DNA of 64,000 bases from Pseudomonas salomonii. Its GTDB lineage: Bacteria > Pseudomonadota > Gammaproteobacteria > Pseudomonadales > Pseudomonadaceae. Location of the stretch: assembly GCF_900107155.1 (NCBI RefSeq), contig NZ_FNOX01000017.1:50355-114354 (forward strand). The letters run 5' to 3'. A model generated the notes under the pieces. That model was given only the letters and a program-made list of their open reading frames with translations. It did no database searches and was not told the DNA's origin. Positions 1 through 7,531 of the stretch are shown here, piece by piece (the first letter of the stretch is position 1; every line of letters starts with the position of its first letter). Made by a program: the position numbers and the translations under genes.

Positions 1-65
1 CGGTGCGCATCACCCAGGCGATCACCCAGACCACCGGCCCGCTGCAACTCGTCCGGGCACCATGA
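1..65 (+). CDS. 3' end of an unidentified coding sequence
   Basis: An open frame enters from the left edge and stops with TGA at 63-65. Its last 20 residues read VRITQAITQTTGPLQLVRAP. The stop overlaps the ATG of the next gene (ATGA), the usual sign of translational coupling, so it is probably the preceding member of the same operon. Too little is visible to name the product. Confidence 0.5.
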   Translation, partial: VRITQAITQTTGPLQLVRAP

Positions 66-715
66 CGCCACCGCTGGGCCTGCAACGCGCCCTGAGCGAA
101 CTGATCGGCGACGCGCACCTGGTGCCCTGCCCGCTGCCGGGCACCGCGCTGTCGTTGTGGCTGCTGGATGCGGACAACATGGACCGTGCCTTCAGCCAGG
201 AAGAGACCCGGCGCATCCTGCATGAACCACCGTACTGGAGTTTTTGCTGGGCCAGCGGTTTGGCACTGGCACGCTACCTGGCGGCGAATCCCGAGTGGGT
301 GGCGGGCAAACGCGTGCTGGATTTTGGCGCCGGTTCCGGCGTGGCCGGCATCGCGGCGGTTAAAGCCGGCGCGCTGGAAGTGGTGGCCTGCGACCTCGAC
401 CCGCTGGCCCTGGCCGCTTGCCGGGCAAATGCGGAACTCAATGGTGTGGAGCTGGGTTACTCAGCCGACTTTTTCGCCGAGGCCGACCGCTTCGACCTCA
501 TCCTGGTGGCCGACGTACTCTACGACCGCGCCAACCTGCCGCTGCTCGACCACTTCCTGGCACGCGGCCGCGAAGCGCTGGTGGCCGACTCACGGGTGCG
601 TGACTTCCAGCACCCGGCTTATCAGCGCCTGGGCATCCTCGATGCGCTGACCCTGCCGGACCTGGCCGAGCCTTGGGAGTTTCGCAAGGTGAGCCTGTAC
701 CATTCGCGGCGTTAA
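62..715 (+). CDS. Class I SAM-dependent methyltransferase (ETFB/protein-lysine methyltransferase-like)
   Basis: The protein is 217 residues long. The SAM-binding glycine loop VLDFGAGSGVAG lies at residues 85-96, and an acidic end of strand 2 (CDLDPLAL) follows near 110. The aromatic PPYWSFCWASG segment at 57-67 resembles the PYWA-WPSG motif of the ETFB lysine methyltransferase / Nnt1-like group. The methyl acceptor cannot be told from sequence; a protein lysine is the family precedent. It overlaps the upstream frame by 4 bases (ATGA), so it is likely the last gene of an operon entering from the left. No terminator directly follows the stop. The next clear one is 216 bases on, just before the abi gene. 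Confidence 0.8.
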   Translation: MTPPLGLQRALSELIGDAHLVPCPLPGTALSLWLLDADNMDRAFSQEETRRILHEPPYWSFCWASGLALARYLAANPEWVAGKRVLDFGAGSGVAGIAAVKAGALEVVACDLDPLALAACRANAELNGVELGYSADFFAEADRFDLILVADVLYDRANLPLLDHFLARGREALVADSRVRDFQHPAYQRLGILDALTLPDLAEPWEFRKVSLYHSRR

Positions 716-719
716 GGCT

Positions 720-958
720 CAGCGTTACAAATTTTCAGCAATAGATCGACTAAGACAGAGCGCGACAGGCCATGGAGAATATTGTCCCTTCACACACGCC
801 GTGGACAATCAACCCGTATGCCTTTGCACACAGTTTTGCTTATCGGCTCGCGGGCAGAGACCTTGCAAATAGCCAGGTATCTGCCTAACCTTCGTCGCAA
901 TACACCCGCCATGCCTCTGGATGCGTCAGCACCCAAGCACAAATTGTGCGGGTTTTTT
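720..958 (+). ncRNA. Putative AbiF-associated non-coding RNA region
   Basis: This is the gap between the methyltransferase stop and the abi gene. It holds several inverted repeats: ATTGTCC at 781-787 with GGACAAT at 803-809, TTTGCA at 823-828 with TGCAAA at 864-869, and a terminator hairpin at 931-953 followed by T6. Conserved structured RNAs upstream of abiF genes (the abiF RNA motif) are known from the literature as I recall it, and this position and ending match. The exact 5' end and promoter are not clear. A 64-residue open frame from a TTG at 782 crosses the region, but it lacks a ribosome binding site and runs through the terminator, so I treat it as spurious. Confidence 0.45.
931..958 (+). 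terminator. Intrinsic terminator just upstream of the abi gene
   Basis: ACCC-AA-GCAC (931-940), loop AAATT, then GTGC-GGGT (946-953) form an 8-bp stem with a 2-base bulge, followed by a T-run to 958. It ends 20 bases before the chosen ATG of the abi gene. It fits as the 3' end of a small RNA, or less likely as the late terminator of the methyltransferase operon. Confidence 0.65.
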
Positions 959-978
959 ATGCCCGGTATTTTTTGAGC

Positions 979-1980
979 ATGAGGGCGTTCAGCAAACCTG
1001 CCATCGACGTTCCTGCACAGTTGGAACTGCTCAAGCTACGCGGACTGATTATTCACAATGAGGCCCGTGCAGAACGCTTCTTGCAATCAGTGAGCTTTTT
1101 TCGACTCAGCCCCTACATGCGACCTTTCCAACGACCGGAAGACAGTGATCATCACTTTCGTGAAGGTAGCCAGTTGGGCCAACTGACGCGGCTCTACGAC
1201 TTCGACCGGAGGCTGCGCTTACTCACCATGGATGCCCTTGAGCGAGTCGAAATTGCATCACGCTCAGTCATCAGCAACCACATGGGGCCGACCCATGGCA
1301 GCCATTGGTATATCAATCCACAGATATTTCACCCGGCATTTGATCATCAACGACTGCTGACAATGCTGTCCAACAAGCAAACCACGGCGGCACGTGACTA
1401 CCAACGCGAATGCGAGCGCATCGATAGATCCCACGCCAGCAACAACAGAAAGGATCTTCTTAAACGCCAAAGGGCGAAAGAAAGCTATGCCCGTCATTAT
1501 CCAGTGACCTACGCCCATCCATCCCTGATGCCGGGCTGGGCGATGCTGGAGGAACTGACACTGGGTGACCTCTCCCACCTTTATAAAGGTCTGGCCAAGG
1601 ATGCTGATAAGAAGGCCATTGCCAGACGCCTGATGCTGCCGGCACCCCTTATGCAGTCGTGGTTGCACACCCTGACGACCATCCGAAACATTTGCGCCCA
1701 TCATTCACGAATGTGGAACCGGGAATTGGGAATTCGCCCCGAATTACCGAAGAAAGCCAATTTTTTGTGGCCGGAACATCTGTTTCAACCCGGGCAACAT
1801 AGCCGCATGTTTTCGGTACTCTGCATTCTGAATCATCTGATGCGTCAGGTAAGCCCACACACTCGTTGGGGCCAACATTTGTATCAACTGATCAGCGAGT
1901 TTCCTGACGTCGGCTTAAAGGCGATGGGTTTTCCTCACGACTGGCATCAAGACCCTTTTTGGCACACGCCTCACGTCTGA
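979..1980 (+). CDS. Abi_2 / AbiF-like HEPN protein (abortive infection family)
   Basis: The 333-residue protein has the features of the Abi_2 (AbiD/AbiF) family. The N-terminus reads KPAIDVPAQLELLKLRGLII, followed by an FFRLSPY segment, LYDFDRRLRLLTMDALERVEI, and near the C-terminus RNICAHHSRMWNR. RNICAH (residues 236-241) is a canonical HEPN ribonuclease motif R-N-x3-H, so it is expected to cut RNA and act as a toxin-like effector in phage defence. The ATG at 979 was chosen because the in-frame GTG at 946 lies inside the terminator stem. Ribosome binding is weak. It stands alone between housekeeping genes, with lower GC and less biased codons than its neighbours, which suggests acquisition. 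No protein antitoxin is next to it; an upstream RNA is the candidate partner. Confidence 0.82.
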   Translation: MRAFSKPAIDVPAQLELLKLRGLIIHNEARAERFLQSVSFFRLSPYMRPFQRPEDSDHHFREGSQLGQLTRLYDFDRRLRLLTMDALERVEIASRSVISNHMGPTHGSHWYINPQIFHPAFDHQRLLTMLSNKQTTAARDYQRECERIDRSHASNNRKDLLKRQRAKESYARHYPVTYAHPSLMPGWAMLEELTLGDLSHLYKGLAKDADKKAIARRLMLPAPLMQSWLHTLTTIRNICAHHSRMWNRELGIRPELPKKANFLWPEHLFQPGQHSRMFSVLCILNHLMRQVSPHTRWGQHLYQLISEFPDVGLKAMGFPHDWHQDPFWHTPHV

Positions 1981-2053
1981 CTCCCCGTGCGGCTTCCGGT
2001 CAACCTCGCCAGCCCTTATAGTTGCCCCATTCCCGCTTTATTCGAGACGCCCC

Positions 2054-2926
2054 ATGAGTGAGCCCACGCCGTACATCTTCGACGCCACTACTGCCACGTT
2101 CGACCAGGCAGTGATTCAGAACTCATTCGAAAAACCCGTGCTGGTGGATTTCTGGGCCGAGTGGTGCGCGCCGTGCAAGGCACTGATGCCGATGCTGGCG
2201 AAAATCGCCGAGAGTTATCAGGGCGAGTTGCTGCTGGCCAAGGTCGATTGCGAAGCCGAGCAGGACATCGTCGCGCGTTTTGGCATTCAAAGCCTGCCCA
2301 CGGTGGTGCTGTTCAAGGACGGCCAGCCGGTGGACGGGTTTGCCGGGGCACAGCCGGAGTCGGCCGTGCGAGCAATGCTCGAACCCCACGTGAAGATGCC
2401 GCCACCGAAGGCGGCTGACCCGTTGGAACAGGCCCAGGCGTTGTTTGCCGAAGGCCGTATCAGCGATGCAGAGGCCGTGCTGGTGGCGCTGCTGGGCGAG
2501 GACAACACCAACGCTGGCGCGCTGATTCTGTATGCACGCTGCCTGGCTGAGCGCGGTGAATTGGGCGAAGCTCAGGCTGTACTCGACGCGGTGAAAAGCG
2601 ACGATCACAAAGCCGCCCTCGCCGGCGCCAAGGCGCAAATCACCTTCCTGCGCCAGGCCGCCGACCTGCCGGATGCCGCCGACTTGAAAAGCCGCCTGGC
2701 GCAAGACCCGCAGGATGATGAAGCAGCCTATCAACTGGCGATTCAGCAACTGGCGCGCCAGCAATACGACGCCGCACTGGAAGGCTTGCTCAAGCTGTTT
2801 GTCCGCAACCGCAGCTACAGCGAAGGCTTGCCGCACAAAGCCTTGCTGCAGGTGTTCGAACTGCTCGGCAATGACCACCCGCTGGTCACGGTGTACCGTC
2901 GCAAGTTGTTCGCCGCGCTGTATTAA
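2054..2926 (+). CDS. cnoX: Thioredoxin-fold co-chaperone CnoX (YbbN-like)
   Basis: This 290-residue protein has an N-terminal thioredoxin domain (about 1-115) and a C-terminal TPR-like helical half. The active site WCAPC is intact (Cys38, Cys41), as is the cis-proline (SLPT, Pro82). CnoX holds unfolding or oxidised clients and passes them to GroEL and DnaK. The E. coli protein lacks the redox-active CxxC, so this form is expected to reduce mixed disulfides as well. It starts 73 bases after the abi gene and is followed, convergently, by a small gene whose stop overlaps its own by 4 bases. Its usual pseudomonad neighbours are those found downstream. Confidence 0.88.
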   Translation: MSEPTPYIFDATTATFDQAVIQNSFEKPVLVDFWAEWCAPCKALMPMLAKIAESYQGELLLAKVDCEAEQDIVARFGIQSLPTVVLFKDGQPVDGFAGAQPESAVRAMLEPHVKMPPPKAADPLEQAQALFAEGRISDAEAVLVALLGEDNTNAGALILYARCLAERGELGEAQAVLDAVKSDDHKAALAGAKAQITFLRQAADLPDAADLKSRLAQDPQDDEAAYQLAIQQLARQQYDAALEGLLKLFVRNRSYSEGLPHKALLQVFELLGNDHPLVTVYRRKLFAALY

Positions 2927-3264
2927 TCGCCGATCCAGCTGTACAGCGGCGTATCCCCGCCGCTGGCCACTTTCACACGGGCGCTGTGGCGCAACCGCAC
3001 AAGCAGGCGTTTGCCTGAGGCCGCATCACCGGCCAAGCCCTCAAGCTGATCAAGCAACTCAAGCCCATTGAGTTGCCCGGCCTTGCGCAGCAAGTCTTGG
3101 GCGTTCTGCCACAAATCATCATTCTGTTTGACCGGCGCAGCAGCGGGCGCACTCGGCGCCGGTGTTGCCTGCAAGTGGGCGCCCAGGCGCGCCCAATCGC
3201 CGTCATCGAGTTCCAGGGTCAAATCCACCGGCAAGTCGCCGACGGTTCCACGAATTCGCAACAT
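2923..3264 (-). CDS. Hypothetical protein, 113 aa
   Basis: The frame could begin further upstream, but ATG at 3264 is preferred. A GGGAG ribosome binding site lies 8 bases before it, and the protein then starts MLRIRGTVGDLPVDLTLEL. An acidic N-terminal beta-rich part, an Ala/Pro linker around 47-62 and a helical middle can be seen. There is no signal peptide and no recognised domain. It converges on cnoX, overlapping it by 4 bases, and diverges from the DUF2796 gene, sharing a 131-base promoter region with it. I do not recognise its function. Confidence 0.7.
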   Translation of the reverse strand: MLRIRGTVGDLPVDLTLELDDGDWARLGAHLQATPAPSAPAAAPVKQNDDLWQNAQDLLRKAGQLNGLELLDQLEGLAGDAASGKRLLVRLRHSARVKVASGGDTPLYSWIGD

Positions 3265-3348
3265 CGCGCTTACTCCCGCAGTTTTCCGACCCGCATGCTC
3301 CCACGCGACTTGCACAACGCCAAGCGGGCGTTCAAACTGGCGCGAATA

Positions 3349-3370
3349 TTGTTATAAGATCACATAACAA
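3349..3370 (+). promoter_or_regulatory. Inverted repeat, possible Zur-type operator
   Basis: TTGTTAT-N8-ATAACAA is a perfect 7-bp inverted repeat 25 bases before the DUF2796 start. It overlaps a possible -10 (TATAAG, 3353-3358). The half-sites resemble Zur boxes (TGTTAT/ATAACA), but the spacer is 8 rather than the usual 3, so the assignment is tentative. The position would suit a repressor. Confidence 0.4.
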
Positions 3371-3395
3371 AACTTTCATCTTATGGAGCCTTCTC

Positions 3396-4007
3396 ATGCG
3401 CCGTCTGCTGCTTGCCTTGCCGTTTGCCCTGCTGCCCCTGGCCATCGCCCATGCCGCCGATGAACACGATCATGAGCATGAACACGGCAGCCTCGGCGCC
3501 CACGAGCATGGTGTCGGCCGCCTCAACGCGGCACTCGACGGCCAGGCGCTTGAGCTGGAATTCGACAGCCCGGCCATGAACCTTGTCGGCTTTGAACACA
3601 AGGCCACCACGCCTGCCGACAAAGCCAAGGTCGCCGCCGCGCGCAAACAATTGGAAAACCCGCTGGCATTGTTCAACCTGCCCAAATCTGCCGGTTGTGT
3701 GATCAGCACCCAGGAACTCAACAGCCCGTTGTTCGGCGACAAGCCAGAAGCCGACCATGATGAGGACGATGACGACCACGCCACCGACGGCAAAGGCGCC
3801 GCCGCCCACGAACATCATCACGACCACAGCGAAATCCACGCCCACTACCAGTTCACCTGCGCCACACCGACGGCTTTGAGCAACCTCGACCTGACCCAAG
3901 TGTTCAAGACCTTCCCTGCCACCCAGAAGATTCAGGTACAACTGATCGGCCCAAGCGGCCAGCAAGGTGTTGAAGCGACGGCCACCGCAGCCACTCTTAA
4001 ATTCTGA
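3396..4007 (+). CDS. DUF2796 (ZrgA-like) His-rich periplasmic protein
   Basis: The 203-residue product starts at ATG 3396, where a signal peptide (RRLLLALPFALLPLAIAHA) begins. The mature protein opens with a His/Glu/Asp cluster (DEHDHEHEHGSLGAHEHG). A second metal-rich stretch lies near 112-145, with many Asp followed by HEHHHDH. Two Cys (SAGCVIS, FTCAT) may form a disulfide. The composition points to periplasmic Zn2+ binding. I recall that the matching P. aeruginosa cluster PA4063-PA4066 is induced when zinc is short. It heads the ABC, permease and DUF3299 genes in the same direction, with a REP doublet in the 149-base gap before the ATPase gene. Confidence 0.85.
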   Translation: MRRLLLALPFALLPLAIAHAADEHDHEHEHGSLGAHEHGVGRLNAALDGQALELEFDSPAMNLVGFEHKATTPADKAKVAAARKQLENPLALFNLPKSAGCVISTQELNSPLFGDKPEADHDEDDDDHATDGKGAAAHEHHHDHSEIHAHYQFTCATPTALSNLDLTQVFKTFPATQKIQVQLIGPSGQQGVEATATAATLKF

Positions 4008-4021
4008 TTTGAAACACGGTC

Positions 4022-4114
4022 AATGTGGGAGCTGGCTTGCCTGCGATAGCGGTATCACAGACACATCGATATTGAATGTGCCGCCGTCATCGCAGGCAAG
4101 CCAGCTCCCACATT
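4022..4114. repeat. REP doublet (REPIN), GCTGGCTTGCCTGCGAT type
   Basis: A 26-base sequence at 4022-4047, with core GTGGGAGCTGGCTTGCC, returns in exact inverse complement at 4089-4114, separated by a 41-base linker. This is the typical two-headed REP hairpin of the P. fluorescens group. It belongs to a different subtype from the other three in the window, and it sits inside an apparent operon rather than between convergent genes. Confidence 0.9.
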
Positions 4115-4156
4115 GGATCGGCGCCACGCTCTACAACCAGGCGATATTGATTTCAC

Positions 4157-4867
4157 ATGACCCAAGCACTGATCGAACTGTCTGACCTGGGCTTCAACTG
4201 GCCCGGCCACCCGCAGTTGCTGGACATCCCCGCGTTCCGCCTGGAAGCGGGAGAAACCTTGTTTCTAAAGGGCCCGAGCGGCAGCGGCAAAACCACTTTG
4301 CTCGGGCTGCTGGGTGGCGTGCAGAAACCCAGCCAGGGCAGCATCCGCCTGCTCGGCCAGGAGCTGACCGAACTCTCGGCCGGTGCCCGCGACCGCTTCC
4401 GCGTTGATCACACGGGTTACATCTTTCAGCAATTCAACCTGCTGCCGTTTCTCTCCGTGCGCGAGAACGTCGAGCTGCCGTGTCACTTTTCCAGGCTGCG
4501 TGCGCAGCGGGCAACTCAGCGTCACGGCAGTGTCGACCAGGCCGCCGCGACCTTGCTGGCGCATTTGGGCTTGAAGGACAAAGACCTGCTGGAACGCCGC
4601 GCCGACTCGCTATCCATCGGCCAGCAACAACGCGTGGCCGCCGCCCGCGCGTTGATCGGCCAACCGGAACTGGTGATCGCCGACGAACCCACCTCGGCCC
4701 TGGATTACGACGCCCGCGAAGCGTTTATCCGGTTGTTGTTTGCCGAATGCCGCGAAGCCGGCGCCAGCCTGTTGTTTGTCAGCCATGACCAGAGCCTCGC
4801 GCCGCTGTTCGACCGCCACCTGTCGCTGGCCGAACTCAATCGCGCCGCCACGCCCGCAGAGGTTTGA
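4157..4867 (+). CDS. ABC transporter ATP-binding protein (MacB/LolD-like)
   Basis: This is a complete 236-residue nucleotide-binding subunit. Walker A is GPSGSGKT at 39-46, the Q-loop is FQQFNLLPF near 90-97, the signature is LSIGQQQR at 152-159, Walker B is ELVIADEP at 171-178, and the switch His is in FVSHDQS. The short form without a fused membrane domain, with an FtsX-type permease as partner, places it in the MacB/LolD/FtsE branch. These use ATP for mechanotransmission or extrusion across the envelope rather than uptake. The permease gene begins 2 bases after its stop. Given its His-rich neighbour, a role in metal-linked envelope traffic is inferred. Confidence 0.92.
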   Translation: MTQALIELSDLGFNWPGHPQLLDIPAFRLEAGETLFLKGPSGSGKTTLLGLLGGVQKPSQGSIRLLGQELTELSAGARDRFRVDHTGYIFQQFNLLPFLSVRENVELPCHFSRLRAQRATQRHGSVDQAAATLLAHLGLKDKDLLERRADSLSIGQQQRVAAARALIGQPELVIADEPTSALDYDAREAFIRLLFAECREAGASLLFVSHDQSLAPLFDRHLSLAELNRAATPAEV

Positions 4868-4868
4868 G

Positions 4869-6134
4869 ATGTATCTGTTCCGTCTAGCCATGGCCAGCCT
4901 GGCTAACCGCCGCTTTACCGCGATCCTCACCGCCTTCGCCATCGCCCTTTCGGTGTGCCTGTTACTCGCCGTGGAACGCGTGCGTGTTGAGGCGCGCAAC
5001 AGTTTCGCCAGCACCATCAGTGGCACCGACCTGATCGTTGGCGCCCGCTCCGGCTCGGTCAACTTGCTGCTGTACTCGGTATTCCGCATCGGCAACGCCA
5101 CCAACAACATCCGCTGGGACAGCTTCGAGCACTTCGCCGCCAGCCCGCAGGTGAAATGGGCGATCCCGATTTCCCTCGGCGACTCGCACCGTGGCTATCG
5201 CGTGATGGGCACCAACGAGTCCTACTTCGAGCATTACCAATACGGCCGCAAGCAAAACCTCGAACTGGCCAGCGGCCGCGCCTTCGCCACTGACCCTTTT
5301 GAAGTGGTGCTCGGCGCCGAAGTGGCGGATGCGCTGCACTACAAGCTCGGCGACAAGCTGGTGCTGGCCCACGGCGTAGCAGTGGTGAGCCTGGTCAAGC
5401 ACGATGACAAACCCTTCACCGTGGTCGGCATTCTCAAGCGCACCGGCACGCCGGTGGACCGCACGCTGCACATCAGCCTCGGCGGCATGGAGGCGATCCA
5501 TATCGACTGGCACAACGGCGTGCCGGCCCAGGGCAAAGGCCGTATCAGTGCCGATCAGGCGCGCAATATGGACCTCACGCCGCAGGCGATCACCGCGTTC
5601 ATGCTCGGCCTGAACAACAAGATTTCCACCTTCGCGCTGCAACGCGAGATCAATGAATTCCGTGGCGAGCCGATGCTGGCGATCCTTCCCGGCGTCGCGC
5701 TGCAGGAGCTGTGGAGCATGATGGGCACCGCCGAAAAAGCGCTGTTCGTGATCTCGCTGTTCGTGGTGCTGACCGGCTTGATCGGCATGCTCACGGCGAT
5801 CCTCACCAGCCTCAATGAACGCCGCCGCGAGATGGCGATTTTGCGTTCGGTGGGCGCACGGCCGTGGCACATTGCGACCCTGCTGATCTTCGAAGCCTTC
5901 GCGCTGGCCTTGTCTGGCGTCGTCGCGGGCGTGGGTCTGCTGTACGTGTGCATCGCCGCGTCGCGCGGGTATTTGCAGGCCAACTACGGCCTGGACCTGC
6001 CGATGTCATGGCCGAGTGAATATGAATGGACCTTGCTCGCCGGTATCCTGGCCGCCGCGCTGTTGATGGGCAGCGTGCCCGCGTGGCGCGCCTATCGGCA
6101 ATCTTTGGCCGATGGCCTGTCCATACGTTTATGA
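4869..6134 (+). CDS. FtsX/MacB-family ABC permease
   Basis: The 421-residue protein starts at ATG 4869, one base after the TGA of the ATPase gene. It has one N-terminal membrane helix (about 15-35: AILTAFAIALSVCLLLAVE), a large periplasmic MacB-like core domain, and three C-terminal helices, the first reading ALFVISLFVVLTGLIGMLTA. The motif LTSLNERRREMAILRSVGARPWHI after the second helix is the conserved FtsX coupling region that touches the ATPase. It should pair with the preceding ATPase. Its TGA overlaps a possible ATG of the next gene. Confidence 0.9.
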   Translation: MYLFRLAMASLANRRFTAILTAFAIALSVCLLLAVERVRVEARNSFASTISGTDLIVGARSGSVNLLLYSVFRIGNATNNIRWDSFEHFAASPQVKWAIPISLGDSHRGYRVMGTNESYFEHYQYGRKQNLELASGRAFATDPFEVVLGAEVADALHYKLGDKLVLAHGVAVVSLVKHDDKPFTVVGILKRTGTPVDRTLHISLGGMEAIHIDWHNGVPAQGKGRISADQARNMDLTPQAITAFMLGLNNKISTFALQREINEFRGEPMLAILPGVALQELWSMMGTAEKALFVISLFVVLTGLIGMLTAILTSLNERRREMAILRSVGARPWHIATLLIFEAFALALSGVVAGVGLLYVCIAASRGYLQANYGLDLPMSWPSEYEWTLLAGILAAALLMGSVPAWRAYRQSLADGLSIRL

Positions 6135-6145
6135 GGAAGCTGTCG

Positions 6146-6667
6146 ATGCGTCGTGCCCTGTTTGCGCTGTTGCTGCTGGTGGTGGTGCCCGCCTGGGCCG
6201 ACGAGCAGCCCAAGGACCTGTCGTGGCAGGAAATGATTCCACCGGACGCGCCGCCGGAAATCCCCAATATGAAACCGCTGCACGACCTGTCGAACATGGC
6301 CGATGCGCTGTCGGTGGAAGCGGCGCCTGCGGCCAAACAGGAACTGCCCGACGCGCCGGTGGTGCAGAGCCTTAACGGCAAGCACATCCGTTTACCGGGC
6401 TATATCGTGCCGCTGGAAGTCAGCGAAGAAGGCCGCACCACCGAGTTTCTGCTGGTGCCGTATTTCGGCGCGTGCATCCACGTACCGCCGCCGCCGTCGA
6501 ACCAGATCGTGCATGTGAAAAGCGAAGTCGGCGTGAAGCTTGATGAGCTGTATCAGCCGTATTGGATCGAAGGCGCGATGCAGGTCAAGCCGTCGTCCAG
6601 TGAGCTGGCCGATGCCGGTTACCAGATGGATGCCGAGAAGATTTACGTCTACGAACTGCAGGAATAA
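6146..6667 (+). CDS. DUF3299 periplasmic protein
   Basis: The chosen ATG at 6146 has AGGA 8 bases upstream and gives a clean signal peptide (RRALFALLLLVVVPAWADE). An in-frame ATG at 6131 overlaps the permease stop (ATGA) and would add five residues. The 173-residue product contains the conserved DUF3299 block EFLLVPYFGACIHVPPPP and a C-terminal KIYVYEL. The family's role is unknown. Its Cys-Ile-His-Val motif could bind metal, which is inference. As last gene of the DUF2796-ABC-permease unit it is likely a periplasmic accessory of that transporter. Confidence 0.85.
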   Translation: MRRALFALLLLVVVPAWADEQPKDLSWQEMIPPDAPPEIPNMKPLHDLSNMADALSVEAAPAAKQELPDAPVVQSLNGKHIRLPGYIVPLEVSEEGRTTEFLLVPYFGACIHVPPPPSNQIVHVKSEVGVKLDELYQPYWIEGAMQVKPSSSELADAGYQMDAEKIYVYELQE

Positions 6668-6727
6668 CGCCTTCCCAGGAACACCCACAGTTTTGATCAG
6701 TGGTGCAAGTGATTGATCGAGCTTTCA

Positions 6728-6768
6728 TTGAGCTGAATCAAAAGATCGAACGGAACGATCTTTACCAT
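6728..6768 (+). promoter_or_regulatory. ANR/FNR-type box and -10 of oprG
   Basis: TTGAG-CTGA-ATCAA at 6728-6741 matches the ANR/FNR consensus TTGAT-N4-ATCAA with one mismatch. A -10-like TACCAT lies at 6763-6768. A start near 6775 would put the box centre at about -41, the class II position for activation. ANR control of oprG is reported in P. aeruginosa. Confidence 0.6.
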
Positions 6769-6804
6769 TGGACGTACAACTTTTAACGTCCTTTTGGAGC
6801 TCCC

Positions 6805-7503
6805 ATGAACAAGTCTCTGCTCGGCGCGTCCCTCTTCGCGCTTGCCCTCGCCGCCCCTGTCGCACACGCTCACGAAGCGGGTGACATTCTGATTCGCGCC
6901 GGTGCAATCACCGTGAACCCGAAAGCAGACAGCGGCCATGTGAAGGTTGACCAGGGGCCATTGGCCGGCACCAACCTGGGCGGCAAGGCGACCATGAGCA
7001 GCGACACCCAACTGGGCCTCAACTTCGCCTACATGATCACCAACCATATCGGTATCGAACTGCTGGCCGCCACGCCGTTCGAGCATGACGTGAAGATCAA
7101 GAACACCGCCCTGGGCGCCGCCAACGGCAAGCTCGGTACGCTCAAGCACCTGCCGCCGACCTTGAGCGTCGTGTACTACCCGCTGGACAACAAGTCCGCG
7201 TTCCAACCGTATGTGGGCGCCGGTATCAACTACACCTGGATCTACGACGAGCACGTCGGCAGCCGCGCCGAACAAGCCGGTTTCAGCAACTTCAAGGCCG
7301 AGAACTCCTGGGGCTGGGCCGCACAGATCGGCGCCGACTACATGATCAACGACAAGTGGATGATCAACGCCCAGGCGCGTTACATCGACATCAGCACCAA
7401 GGCGACTGTGGATAACAATGCGCTGGGCCAAGGCACACGTGCCAAGGTCAATGTGGATGTTGATCCGATGGTTTACATGGTGGGTATTGGTTACAAGTTC
7501 TAA
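6805..7503 (+). CDS. oprG: Outer membrane protein OprG (OmpW family)
   Basis: The 232-residue precursor has a signal peptide (KSLLGASLFALALAAPVAHA) with cleavage before HEAGDI. The body alternates beta strands in OmpW style, with GDILIRAGAITVNP at the start, QLGLNFAYMITNHIGIELLAA, and a C-terminal strand ending VYMVGIGYKF with the terminal Phe needed for barrel assembly. OmpW proteins form narrow 8-stranded barrels that let small hydrophobic or amino-acid solutes cross sideways. It has its own ANR-like promoter and is followed by a REP doublet, so it is a single-gene unit. Gene order matches P. aeruginosa, where oprG follows the zinc-linked ABC cluster. Confidence 0.93.
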   Translation: MNKSLLGASLFALALAAPVAHAHEAGDILIRAGAITVNPKADSGHVKVDQGPLAGTNLGGKATMSSDTQLGLNFAYMITNHIGIELLAATPFEHDVKIKNTALGAANGKLGTLKHLPPTLSVVYYPLDNKSAFQPYVGAGINYTWIYDEHVGSRAEQAGFSNFKAENSWGWAAQIGADYMINDKWMINAQARYIDISTKATVDNNALGQGTRAKVNVDVDPMVYMVGIGYKF

Positions 7504-7531
7504 TCCCGGCTCAAGCACCACTGCATAACCC

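Noticed and set aside
782..976. 64-residue frame upstream of the abi gene
   Set aside because: It starts at TTG without a ribosome binding site and runs through the terminator hairpin; a structured RNA explains the region better.
946..978. GTG start for the abi gene at 946
   Set aside because: It lies within the 3' arm of the terminator and adds residues unlike the family start.
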